Shown here: positions 35,067 to 42,957 of the stretch, in pieces
How the letters are laid out: each line of letters starts with the position of its first letter
Position numbering within the stretch: position 1 is the stretch's first letter
Source: Corynebacterium poyangense
Lineage (GTDB): Bacteria; Actinomycetota; Actinomycetes; Mycobacteriales; Mycobacteriaceae
Assembly (NCBI RefSeq): GCF_014522205.1
Contig: NZ_CP046884.1
Location: 1,798,001-1,862,000 of the forward strand
DNA length: 64,000 bases
Reading direction: 5' to 3'
Position numbers and translations under genes: made by a program
Notes under the pieces: model-generated
Told to the model about the DNA's origin: nothing
The model's database searches: none
The model's input: the letters and a program-made list of their open reading frames with translations, nothing else

Positions 35067-36701
35067 ATGGCTTTAGACACCCTATTTGTTAATGGAAATA
35101 TCTATACTCTTGACCCTTCTCGACCTAAGGCACATGCAATCGGGGTCCATCAAGGTCGCATAATTAGCCTCGATGATGAGCTCCCGCCATCGGTCTTTTC
35201 AGAGGTCAAAGACCTAGCAGGGGCAACAGTTCTCCCTGGTTTTCAAGACGCTCATTGTCACCTGACTCATATTGGCCAAGAATCTATGCAAGTTGATATC
35301 CGGCCTTCAGCAGCACCGGATAAAAGCGCCCTTTTCAACGCTATTGCGCAGGCATGTCAGAACGCCAAACCAGGCGAATGGGTCATCGGATCTGGCTACA
35401 ATCAAAACTACTTGGATGGTCACCACCCAACCGCTGTGGAGCTTGATGAGGTTAGTTTCGGCCATCCGGTGTATTTGATTCATAACTCCCGGCATATGGG
35501 GGTGGCAAACACTAAGGCCTTTGAATTATCTGGTTTCCCTGAGCGACGCGGAGTTCCCATCCCCGAAGGTGGGGATGTCCCGTGTGAAAACGGCCAGGCG
35601 GTGGGGCTACTGCTGGAAACTGCCCGTGCCCTCATCATGGACCATATCCCTCCCACTACCCCTGAAACGGTAGCCACAATGGTAGAAGAAGGATCTCGAG
35701 CCTTAGCTGCCCTGGGGGTGACCACAGCTACTGATCCTGGAATCGGTGCACCGGATCACATCGGGATGTGTCCACAAGACCTCACTGGTTATCAAATAGC
35801 TCGAGATAGCGGAAGAATGTCGATGCGGGCTATTGTCATGCCGTATCTCACCACGCTTCATCCCCTCGCGGGACTTGAATATCAAGGCCATCCTCTCTAC
35901 ACCTTGGATTTAGGTCTACGCACGGGGCTCGGTGACTCGTGGCTTCGGATCGGTCCTACCAAAGTGCTATCAGATGGATCGCTTATTGGTCGCAGTGCAG
36001 CCATGCGCGAGCCTTATGCCCATAGTGATTCCACCGGGCTCATGCAATTTAGCGAAGAATTTCTGCGAGAAAGAATTATCGGCGCGCATCTAGCCGGCTG
36101 GGATATCGCCGTCCATGCCATCGGGGACGCTGCACTAGATAGCATCATGGATATTTTCGAAGAAGCACAATCCATTTTGCCGCGCCCAGCCCGTCACCGA
36201 ATAGAGCACGTTTCGGTGGCAGATGATAAGCAAATAGCTCGTCTTAAGCAGCTCGGGATCACCCCCGTTCCGCAAGGAACATTTATCCCTGATCTCGGTG
36301 AGGGAGCTAGCGAAGCCATCGGCGAGGATAGAGCGTCGCTGGTGTACCGCATTGGCGGTTTCCTGCGCCAAGATCTTCAATTCGCGGCTTCCACGGATGC
36401 CCCGGTAGTGTCTGCCTGCCCGATTCGAAATATCGATGCCATGGTCAACCGTCGAACCCACCTGGGCCGTGAGTTCAATTCGGAAGAAAAAATCATGGTT
36501 GAACAAGCTATCCGGGCTTATACCCTCGGTAGTGCCTGGGCTAACCATGTGTCTGATCGTGGAGTTATCAACAACGGTCAGCTAGCTGACTTTGTCCTCC
36601 TGAGCGAGGATATTTATCAAGTTCCCGCTGCGCACATCACTGATATCGCAGTAACCAGTACCTTTGTCGATGGTAAAGAGGTGTGGAATGCACGCTGGTA
36701 A
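35067..36701 (+). CDS. YtcJ-like metal-dependent amidohydrolase
   Basis: This 544-residue member of the amidohydrolase superfamily (amidohydrolase_3 group) hydrolyses an amide or related bond with bound metal. Metal-ligand regions are DAHCHLTHIG near residue 70, AVHAIGDAALDS near 350 and HRIEHVSV near 377, and the final catalytic aspartate is in ASTDAPVVS near 450. TAAGGAGG precedes the ATG. It overlaps the TPP-enzyme gene by 14 bases, so the two act in one pathway. The substrate is unknown. Confidence 0.8.
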   Translation: MALDTLFVNGNIYTLDPSRPKAHAIGVHQGRIISLDDELPPSVFSEVKDLAGATVLPGFQDAHCHLTHIGQESMQVDIRPSAAPDKSALFNAIAQACQNAKPGEWVIGSGYNQNYLDGHHPTAVELDEVSFGHPVYLIHNSRHMGVANTKAFELSGFPERRGVPIPEGGDVPCENGQAVGLLLETARALIMDHIPPTTPETVATMVEEGSRALAALGVTTATDPGIGAPDHIGMCPQDLTGYQIARDSGRMSMRAIVMPYLTTLHPLAGLEYQGHPLYTLDLGLRTGLGDSWLRIGPTKVLSDGSLIGRSAAMREPYAHSDSTGLMQFSEEFLRERIIGAHLAGWDIAVHAIGDAALDSIMDIFEEAQSILPRPARHRIEHVSVADDKQIARLKQLGITPVPQGTFIPDLGEGASEAIGEDRASLVYRIGGFLRQDLQFAASTDAPVVSACPIRNIDAMVNRRTHLGREFNSEEKIMVEQAIRAYTLGSAWANHVSDRGVINNGQLADFVLLSEDIYQVPAAHITDIAVTSTFVDGKEVWNARW

Positions 36702-38283
36702 AGCACTAGTCGAATCCCTGAAGCTCCATGGAGTCTCCCGCGTCTTCAGCGTTCCTGGAGAAAGCTACCTCGCGGTGTTAGACGGGTTGTACCAATCAGG
36801 GATTGAAAACATAGTCTGCCGACACGAAGGCGGCGCATGCTATATGGCTGATGCCTCGGCTAAATTCACCTCCAAGCCAGGCGTCGCCTTTGTCACCAGG
36901 GGACCCGGTGCCGCTAATGCTTTCGTAGGTATTCACACCGCATGGCAAGACGGAGATCCGGTTGTCCTTTTCGTTGGGCTCATCCCCATCGCCGACCGGC
37001 ATCGCGAATCTTTCCAAGAGTTTTCACCTGAAGCATGGTTTGGAACCCAAGCCAAAGCTGTTTTCATTCTGGATGAGCCGGATCGGGCATCAGAAATCGT
37101 GGCAGATGCTTTCTTCTGTGCCCAAAGTGGCCGCCCTGGACCGGTGATCGTCGGTCTTCCAGAAGATATTATCCGTCAACCTTTCGACTCCGAGCTGTCC
37201 CCACCCCGCTCTATTTCTGAGTCACCGGTTTGCCTCGATGCGGTGCTTGAGGAATTGGAAAAAGCGGAAAATCCGGCGTTGTTTGTGGGGGGCGAACGAT
37301 GGACTCCGGACGCCTGTGAGCAATTAACGCAATGGGCAGAGTCAGTACCGATTCCGGTGCTTCAGGATTGGCATGCAGATGATCGCCTACCCGACGCGTC
37401 CCCAGCGAATGCCGGAAGTTTGGGCTATGGACGGCATCAGGGGGCAGCTGATCTCTTGGATAATGCTGACCTTGTGGTGTGTCTGGGAACCGTCCCCGGC
37501 GACGTTGCCACTGATGGCTTCCAGCTGCGGCAATCCCCGCGACAGCGGACCATCGCTATCACCCCTGATCCGGAGCTTCGCGGCGCAGGTGTGAGGGTGG
37601 AAAGCCACATTGTCGCGAGCCCGGTCGAAGCAGTATCTGCTCTTAAGCCCCTTAAGCGGGGTTGGCCGGAATGGACTGCTGAGAAACACCAGGAATTTCT
37701 TGACGCCACGCGTATTCCTTCCGTGGAACCCAGCTCAGAGTATGCCCACATGAACTTGGTTTTCGCTGAGCTACAGCACTACCTCAAGGATCCGGTTTAT
37801 ACGGTAGGAGCCGGGAACCACACTGCATGGGCGCAATCTTTTATTCCGGCAACCAGCTATCCCAGCCAGCTGTCTACTCGAAACGGCTCCATGGGTTACT
37901 CCATTCCAGCAGCAGTGGCCGCCACACTAGAAACCAGTCGGCTTGTAGTAGCCGTGTGTGGGGATGGAGAGTTCTTGATGAATGCCCAAGAGCTTGCCAC
38001 TGCGGTGGAGCATAAGTGCGCATTCTTAGCCATCGTGATGGATAACTCCCAATTCGGAACCATCAGGCAGCACCAAGAAAACCACTACCCTGGTCGAGTA
38101 TCTGGGACCGCAATTCGCAATCCTGATTTTGCCTGCTATGCCCAAGCCTTTGGCGCCTATGGTGAAAAAGTAACCCGGGACTCAGAAATTGCGGATACTG
38201 TGCGCCGCTGCATTGAGGCTGTCCACTCCGGAGTTCCCGCCGTTCTCCACGTTAAGGTCGATCCGGAGATCCTGCAGCCCTAG
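36688..38283 (+). CDS. Thiamine-diphosphate-dependent enzyme, acetolactate synthase-like
   Basis: This 531-residue TPP enzyme has the cofactor-activating glutamate in VCRHEGGACYMADAS near residue 50, TRGPGAANAFVGIHTAW near 80, and the TPP/Mg site GDGEFLMNAQELATA followed by NSQFGTIRQHQ near 425-460. It resembles acetolactate synthase large subunits but has no regulatory-subunit gene nearby. It is probably a catabolic lyase or decarboxylase. The ATG at 36688 lies inside the end of the amidohydrolase gene (AGAGG upstream), indicating coupled translation. Confidence 0.78.
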   Translation: MHAGKALVESLKLHGVSRVFSVPGESYLAVLDGLYQSGIENIVCRHEGGACYMADASAKFTSKPGVAFVTRGPGAANAFVGIHTAWQDGDPVVLFVGLIPIADRHRESFQEFSPEAWFGTQAKAVFILDEPDRASEIVADAFFCAQSGRPGPVIVGLPEDIIRQPFDSELSPPRSISESPVCLDAVLEELEKAENPALFVGGERWTPDACEQLTQWAESVPIPVLQDWHADDRLPDASPANAGSLGYGRHQGAADLLDNADLVVCLGTVPGDVATDGFQLRQSPRQRTIAITPDPELRGAGVRVESHIVASPVEAVSALKPLKRGWPEWTAEKHQEFLDATRIPSVEPSSEYAHMNLVFAELQHYLKDPVYTVGAGNHTAWAQSFIPATSYPSQLSTRNGSMGYSIPAAVAATLETSRLVVAVCGDGEFLMNAQELATAVEHKCAFLAIVMDNSQFGTIRQHQENHYPGRVSGTAIRNPDFACYAQAFGAYGEKVTRDSEIADTVRRCIEAVHSGVPAVLHVKVDPEILQP

Positions 38284-38291
38284 CACCAGCA

Positions 38292-38552
38292 CTAGGCCAG
38301 GGAGAGGAAAAGTTTTTCCAAGGCTTTTTCGTCGAGGTTGTCTCCGTCGCTAGTGGACAAACATTTCCTCATCCCCGTGCTCATCAGCGTAAAGGCTGCC
38401 CGGTCAATAGCTTTAGTTGAGGCGGCTAACTGAGTTACCACGTCTCGGCAGTCAGCCCCCTCCTCCAGCATCCTAATAACCGCATCCAATTGTCCCCGTG
38501 CCCGACGCAGACGCAGGACAGTGGGTTGCGCTTCTTCTTCGCTAAACCGCAT
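38292..38552 (-). CDS. cstR: CsoR-family repressor, CstR (persulfide-sensing) type
   Basis: This 86-residue all-helical repressor of the CsoR/RcnR family has two cysteines, C35 in ADCRDVVTQLAA and C64 in MRKCLS. The copper-ligand histidine expected four residues before the second cysteine in CsoR is absent (glycine at 60), which fits the CstR branch that senses persulfides through a C-C pair. It is the last gene of an operon with a CoA-disulfide reductase-rhodanese. A typical CsoR/CstR-type palindrome lies at the operon promoter (40421-40436). Confidence 0.78.
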   Translation of the reverse strand: MRFSEEEAQPTVLRLRRARGQLDAVIRMLEEGADCRDVVTQLAASTKAIDRAAFTLMSTGMRKCLSTSDGDNLDEKALEKLFLSLA

Positions 38553-38561
38553 CCTTTTTCC

Positions 38562-40190
38562 TTACTGATAGCACGTACCCTGGCTCCAGGTTAGATACCC
38601 GCCGTCAAGGTTAACCACATCAGTGAAACCGAGGTTCTGCAACAGTGTGGCTGCAATATGCCCGCGCAATCCAACCTGGCAATGCACCAGAACCTTGTGC
38701 CCCGCTAGTTCTTGGTACCTCTCACGAATATCATCGAGTGGCAGATTCATAGACCCGGGTATAGCGCCATGCTCGTATTCTGCAGGTGTGCGTACATCAA
38801 CTAGCGTCCACCCCTGTTCGAGATAGTCAGAAACCTCATACCACTGAGCATTTCTTTCTCCCTTAACCAGGTTTTCTGCAATAAAGCCCGCCATATTGAT
38901 GGGATCTTTCGCAGATCCGAATTGCGGAGCATAGGCTAACTCCAGATCAGCTAGCCTTGAAGCTGATATCCCGGCACTCATCGCGGTGGAAATGACATCA
39001 ATCCGTTTGTCTACACCGTCTCTCCCCACAGCTTGAGCACCTAAAATAGCGTCATTGTTGGCATCAACAACCAGCTTTAAATGAATAGGAGAAGCCCCCG
39101 GGTAGTATCCAGCGTGCTGAACAGGATGCAGATGAATAATTCTGATATCACGACCTTGGCTCCGCGCCCGCTTCTCATTCCACCCCACTACCCCGGTAGC
39201 CAGACCAAAAGCACCGACAATTGCTGTGCCAAGAACGGGACGTCGGGCTACATCCTCCCCGGCAATAACATCGGCAATCAAGCGCCCCTGGCGGTTCGCC
39301 GACTGCGCTAGAGGAGCCAGGGAAGGTTGACCATTAATCGCATCTGGTTTTTCGGTGACATCCCCCACCGCGAAAATCTTCGGATCACTGGTTCGCTGTT
39401 GATCATCGACCGCAATTCCCCCCAAGGGGCCAAGATCTAAACCGGCGGTTTCCGCCAATTCTGTGGCAGGCCGCACCCCAATCGCAGTAATCACGGCATC
39501 CGCCAAAACAGTGCGTCCGTCACTTAACTCAATGTTCTTCTCCCCAATGGCAGTAATCGAAGCGTTGGTCAGAACCGTGACGCCATTGTCCGCAATATGA
39601 CGACGCACAATTGCCGACATCTCCGGATCCAAGGGACTTAGAATCTGTTGAGTCTTCTCCAGAATCGTGACTTTCTTCCCCAATTTTTGGAGATTTTCCG
39701 CAACTTCGATTCCAATAAAACCTCCCCCGATCAGAGCAACAGATTGCGCATCTTTGATGCCATCAATAATGCGATCAAGGTCTTCCACTGACCTCAAAGT
39801 CAAAGATCGTTCAATCCCAGGAAGGTCTGGGAGGAATGGTTCTGCGCCGGGAGAAAGCACTAGTGTGTCATAGTTCAACAGATAGGTATCCCCCTGGTCA
39901 TCGCGCACTGTGACTTCTTGCCGCTGCCGATCAATAGCTATGGCCCGCTGATTTACCCGAACGTCAATATTGAAGCGAGCTGCTAGGGACTCCGGAGTTT
40001 GCAGCAGTAACGAGGATCTCTCAGCAATAGTCCCGGAGATGTGATAGGGCAAACCACAATTTGCGAAAGACACGTAGCCGCTAGACTCAATCACGATAAT
40101 GCGGCGTTGCTCGTCTTTGCGTCGAAGCCGCGTAGCGGTGGACATTCCGCCGGCAACGCCGCCGATAATTACCGTCGTGGGAATACTCAC
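38562..40190 (-). CDS. CoA-disulfide reductase with C-terminal rhodanese domain
   Basis: This 542-residue FAD enzyme of the pyridine nucleotide-disulfide reductase family is fused to a rhodanese domain. The N-terminus shows TVIIGGVAGGMSTATRLRR (FAD) and the single redox cysteine in SFANCGLPYHISG near residue 44. The NAD motif is ALIGGGFIGIEVAENLQKLG near 153. The rhodanese loop KVLVHCQVGLRGH near 505 carries the catalytic cysteine. Such CoADR-Rhd proteins reduce CoA or protein persulfides and polysulfides. The neighbouring CstR-like repressor supports a role in sulfane-sulfur detoxification. Confidence 0.85.
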   Translation of the reverse strand: MSIPTTVIIGGVAGGMSTATRLRRKDEQRRIIVIESSGYVSFANCGLPYHISGTIAERSSLLLQTPESLAARFNIDVRVNQRAIAIDRQRQEVTVRDDQGDTYLLNYDTLVLSPGAEPFLPDLPGIERSLTLRSVEDLDRIIDGIKDAQSVALIGGGFIGIEVAENLQKLGKKVTILEKTQQILSPLDPEMSAIVRRHIADNGVTVLTNASITAIGEKNIELSDGRTVLADAVITAIGVRPATELAETAGLDLGPLGGIAVDDQQRTSDPKIFAVGDVTEKPDAINGQPSLAPLAQSANRQGRLIADVIAGEDVARRPVLGTAIVGAFGLATGVVGWNEKRARSQGRDIRIIHLHPVQHAGYYPGASPIHLKLVVDANNDAILGAQAVGRDGVDKRIDVISTAMSAGISASRLADLELAYAPQFGSAKDPINMAGFIAENLVKGERNAQWYEVSDYLEQGWTLVDVRTPAEYEHGAIPGSMNLPLDDIRERYQELAGHKVLVHCQVGLRGHIAATLLQNLGFTDVVNLDGGYLTWSQGTCYQ

Positions 40191-40192
40191 CG

Positions 40193-40369
40193 TTAAGACC
40201 TCCCGAATAACCGCAGCACACTGGCCATTAATCCAGCGGGTTTACGTTCCCGATCAGAGCAGGTGCACCATTGCCCACGCGGAACACTGGCTTTTACCTG
40301 CCGAATATGGTTCCCGCATCCTGCCCACGTTGTTTTTCCACAATTAAGGCAGGTCACTGGCCGACACAT
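40193..40369 (-). CDS. Small cysteine-rich (zinc-ribbon-like) protein
   Basis: This 58-residue protein reads MCRPVTCLNCGKTTWAGCGN at its start, with further HIRQV and QWCTC segments. Several cysteines and a histidine could bind a metal or react with persulfide. The ATG at 40369 has GGGAG seven bases upstream and is preferred to longer frames from 40396 or 40405. It is the first gene of the CstR-type operon, 2 bases before the CoA-disulfide reductase gene. Function is unknown. Confidence 0.65.
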   Translation of the reverse strand: MCRPVTCLNCGKTTWAGCGNHIRQVKASVPRGQWCTCSDRERKPAGLMASVLRLFGRS

Positions 40370-40420
40370 AACTGTTCTCCCATCCTTAGAGTTCATCAAC
40401 AGCAAAACTCATAGACCACT

Positions 40421-40436
40421 ATACCCCATGGGGTAT
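40421..40436. promoter_or_regulatory. CstR/CsoR-type operator palindrome
   Basis: ATACCCCATGGGGTAT is a perfect 16-bp palindrome of the G-tract type bound by CsoR-family repressors. On the minus strand its last bases overlap a -10-like TATAGT, with TTAGAT 18 bases upstream as a weak -35. Repressor binding would thus block the operon promoter. A half-site (GGGGTATA on the minus strand) lies about 20 bases further upstream. Confidence 0.75.
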
Positions 40437-40492
40437 GTTGGATCTAATTTTTATACCCCTTGCAAAATTAGCTATAGCAACATTTAAAGGTC

Positions 40493-40498
40493 TATAAT
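40493..40498 (+). promoter_or_regulatory. -10 element of the MarR gene promoter
   Basis: TATAAT lies 65 bases before the GTG start of the MarR gene. The -35 region at the right distance is poor. Two copies of AGCTGATGTTATG follow between this element and the start codon. Confidence 0.45.
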
Positions 40499-40516
40499 AA
40501 ATATCCCTATAGGAAT

Positions 40517-40560
40517 AGCTGATGTTATGCACATCATTTAAATAATGAGCTGATGTTATG
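40517..40560. repeat. Direct repeat AGCTGATGTTATG before the MarR gene
   Basis: The 13 bases AGCTGATGTTATG occur at 40517-40529 and 40548-40560, with start-to-start distance 31 (about three helical turns). The second copy ends two bases before the GTG start. This position suits an autoregulatory MarR site. Confidence 0.45.
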
Positions 40561-40562
40561 GA

Positions 40563-41099
40563 GTGGTTAACATTAAAGATCCATTGAAATCCGCGGAACT
40601 CTTTCGCTATTTGATCTTGGCATTGCAACGCCAGGGAAGCCGTGAGCTCAATCAAAAGCTAGCGAGATTAAACCTTACTGCCTCCCAAGCAGAGGCTATT
40701 GAAATCGTAGGCACCCAAGGGCCCTTGACTACCCGCGAAGTCGGAGCACAATTGGTATGCGAAACAGGAAGTCCAAGTCGGCTGCTCTCAACACTGGCCC
40801 AAAAAGGTTTTATAGTTCGTTCTACTCCCGAACAAGACCGACGAGCCACCCTTCATTCTTTAACGAAATTTGGCCGCCAAACCCTTGGCAATATTCAGCA
40901 GCTTAACCAGGAGTTTTACCAACACCTGGCAGAGGATCTAGCAAAGGTTCATAGTAACGAGCAGATGGATATCGTCACCCAGATTGCTAGATTAATCCAG
41001 TCTCCAACCATGCGGGAAACACTTCATCAACGATTTCCCGAATACTTTAAAAGTGAGGACTTCGCTAATATTCCCACCCTAGGCGTAAAGAAAACGTAA
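40563..41099 (+). CDS. MarR-family regulator
   Basis: This 178-residue winged-helix regulator has the recognition part LTTREVGAQLVCETGSPSRL near residue 58 and the wing region FIVRSTPEQDRRATLHSLTK near 85-105, a clear MarR pattern. The GTG start is used. It is divergent from the CstR-type operon and precedes kdpFABCDE by about 100 bases. Its targets are not evident; the direct repeat just before its start suggests autoregulation. Confidence 0.82.
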   Translation: MVNIKDPLKSAELFRYLILALQRQGSRELNQKLARLNLTASQAEAIEIVGTQGPLTTREVGAQLVCETGSPSRLLSTLAQKGFIVRSTPEQDRRATLHSLTKFGRQTLGNIQQLNQEFYQHLAEDLAKVHSNEQMDIVTQIARLIQSPTMRETLHQRFPEYFKSEDFANIPTLGVKKT

Positions 41100-41133
41100 A
41101 TAGCGCCTTACAGACCTCCACGGCAGCCCTAGT

Positions 41134-41156
41134 ATCCCTGGCAGACCGATAGGGAT
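41134..41156. promoter_or_regulatory. Inverted repeat upstream of the kdp operon
   Basis: ATCCCT (41134-41139) pairs with AGGGAT (41151-41156), 48 bases before the kdpF start. It may be a KdpE or other operator, or part of a transcript end for the MarR gene; there is no T-run, which speaks against a terminator. Confidence 0.3.
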
Positions 41157-41203
41157 GTCACTTTCCCCTTTCGGATGTGCTTTGAAGGATTAGGAGGTTT
41201 GGG

Positions 41204-41296
41204 ATGTCTGCCCTACTTGCCGTCGCACTTCTTCTTCTGGCTGTGGGTCTTATTGTCTACCTTTTGGTAGCGCTGATTGATCCAGAGAGGTTTTAG
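41204..41296 (+). CDS. kdpF: KdpF small subunit
   Basis: This 30-residue single-helix protein begins MSALLAVALLLLAVGLIVYL and ends ALIDPERF, the standard KdpF pattern. It stabilises the KdpABC complex in the membrane. The ribosome site is TAGGAGG. The stop lies two bases before the kdpA GTG. Confidence 0.85.
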   Translation: MSALLAVALLLLAVGLIVYLLVALIDPERF

Positions 41297-41298
41297 TC

Positions 41299-42945
41299 GT
41301 GCAACTTTCACCACTTGTCGCAGTTCTGGGACAAATTGCCCTGCTTGTCATTTTGCTGGGCTTGGCCTATGTCCCCCTGGGAGACTGGATGGCGCGAGTA
41401 TATTCTTCTGCTCACCACACACGCGCTGAGCGCTTGTGCTACCGGTTCTTAAGGATTGATCCCGATACAGACCAAACCTGGAAAGGGTATTTCCGTGCAG
41501 TACTGGGGTTTTCTATTGCCTCTGTCATCGTGCTGTACGCCATTCAACGCTTACAAGCAATTCTGCCTAGTTGGGGTAACCCTCAGCCAGCGGTTTCCCC
41601 AGCCATGGCCTTTAATACCGCAGCTAGCTTCGTTAGTAACACAAATTGGCAGTCCTATTCCGGCGAGGACACCCTCACTAATTTCACCCAAGCAGCAGGA
41701 CTTGGAGTGCAGAACTTTGTGTCTGCAGCAGTAGGCATGGCGGTTGCCATTGCGCTTGTCCGGGGCATAGCTTTTCACCGCCAGGTAGGAAACTTTTGGG
41801 TAGACCTAGTTCGCGGCATTAGCCGAATATTATTACCCGGCGCCAGCATCATCGCCATTCTCTTAGTGTTCGGCGGGGTCATCCAAACCTTCGGTTCAAA
41901 CCTCACCAGCTCTTTCGGAGTGACCATCCCCCGTGCATTAGTAGCCTCTCAAGAAGCTATTAAAGAGCTAGGAACTAATGGTGGCGGAATCTTCGGCGCA
42001 AACTCCTCTCACCCCTTTGAAAATCCCAACGCCTGGACAAATCTATTGGAGATTTTTTCGCTCCTTGTCATTCCCCTGTGTCTAATCCGCACCTATGGCA
42101 GTATTACCCGACGCCCTAAGGATTCGTTGACCTTACTCTCCGTAGTCATCGTACTCTGGGGCACCATTTTAGGTTTGATGACCTGGGCTCAGTGGTCCTC
42201 CGGTAGCTGGGAAGGTATCGAGCAAAGATTTGGACTAGGCGCGTCGACATTATTTGCAACATCGACTACTGCCACCTCAACCGGGGCCGTTAACTCTATG
42301 CATGACAGTCTTGATCCTGCCGCCGGTGGTCTAGCGCTATTAAATATGCTCTTAGGAGAAGTCTCTCCAGGCGGTGTAGGCGCTGGGCTCTATGGCTTAC
42401 TCATCGTCGCTATTCTCGCAGTTTTTGTCGGCGGACTTTTGGTGGGGCGCACCCCGGAATTTGCTGGTAAGCGAATTACCCAAAAAGAGATCACAGCGGC
42501 ATGTCTTTATATTCTGGTGATGCCGGGCCTGGTTCTGGCGGGTACCGCGATAACGGTGTTGCTTCCCGACACCATTGCGGCGCTGACTAACAATGGTCCC
42601 GCTGGAAGTGCTGCTAACGCTCACGGATTAACTGAAATTCTCTACGCCTTCACCTCAGCGGCAAATAATAATGGCTCTGCGTTCGCTGGACTTGATGTCA
42701 CCGGAACCTGGTTCCAGCTTGCTTTAGGGGTGACCATGCTGGTGGGGCGTTTTCTCCCGATATATTGCGTGCTCATGTTGGCTGGTTCTCTCGCCCAACA
42801 GCAGCGTCGCGATAGCTCCGCCGGAACGCTTCCTACCTACGGAATAAGTTTCGCGGCGCTGGTGATTGGAATTGTGGTCTTAGTATCAGCTCTCACTTTC
42901 TTCCCGGTGTTATGTCTGGGACCTATCTCAGAAGCTTTGGCTTAA
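41299..42945 (+). CDS. kdpA: Potassium-transporting ATPase, KdpA subunit
   Basis: This 548-residue potassium-selective channel-like subunit shows four selectivity-filter regions: NTAASFVSNTNWQSYSGE near 117, GTNGGGIFGANSSHPFENPN near 226, TATSTGAVNSMHDSLDP near 330 and TSAANNNGSAFAGL near 451. It binds K+ and passes it on within the KdpFABC pump. The GTG start follows kdpF directly (AGAGAGG upstream). Length is normal for the family. Confidence 0.93.
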   Translation: MQLSPLVAVLGQIALLVILLGLAYVPLGDWMARVYSSAHHTRAERLCYRFLRIDPDTDQTWKGYFRAVLGFSIASVIVLYAIQRLQAILPSWGNPQPAVSPAMAFNTAASFVSNTNWQSYSGEDTLTNFTQAAGLGVQNFVSAAVGMAVAIALVRGIAFHRQVGNFWVDLVRGISRILLPGASIIAILLVFGGVIQTFGSNLTSSFGVTIPRALVASQEAIKELGTNGGGIFGANSSHPFENPNAWTNLLEIFSLLVIPLCLIRTYGSITRRPKDSLTLLSVVIVLWGTILGLMTWAQWSSGSWEGIEQRFGLGASTLFATSTTATSTGAVNSMHDSLDPAAGGLALLNMLLGEVSPGGVGAGLYGLLIVAILAVFVGGLLVGRTPEFAGKRITQKEITAACLYILVMPGLVLAGTAITVLLPDTIAALTNNGPAGSAANAHGLTEILYAFTSAANNNGSAFAGLDVTGTWFQLALGVTMLVGRFLPIYCVLMLAGSLAQQQRRDSSAGTLPTYGISFAALVIGIVVLVSALTFFPVLCLGPISEALA

Positions 42946-42957
42946 AAGGAGTAGACG

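Noticed and set aside
41134..41156. Terminator for the MarR gene.
   Set aside because: The 6-bp inverted repeat has a long loop and no T-run, so it is listed only as a possible operator.
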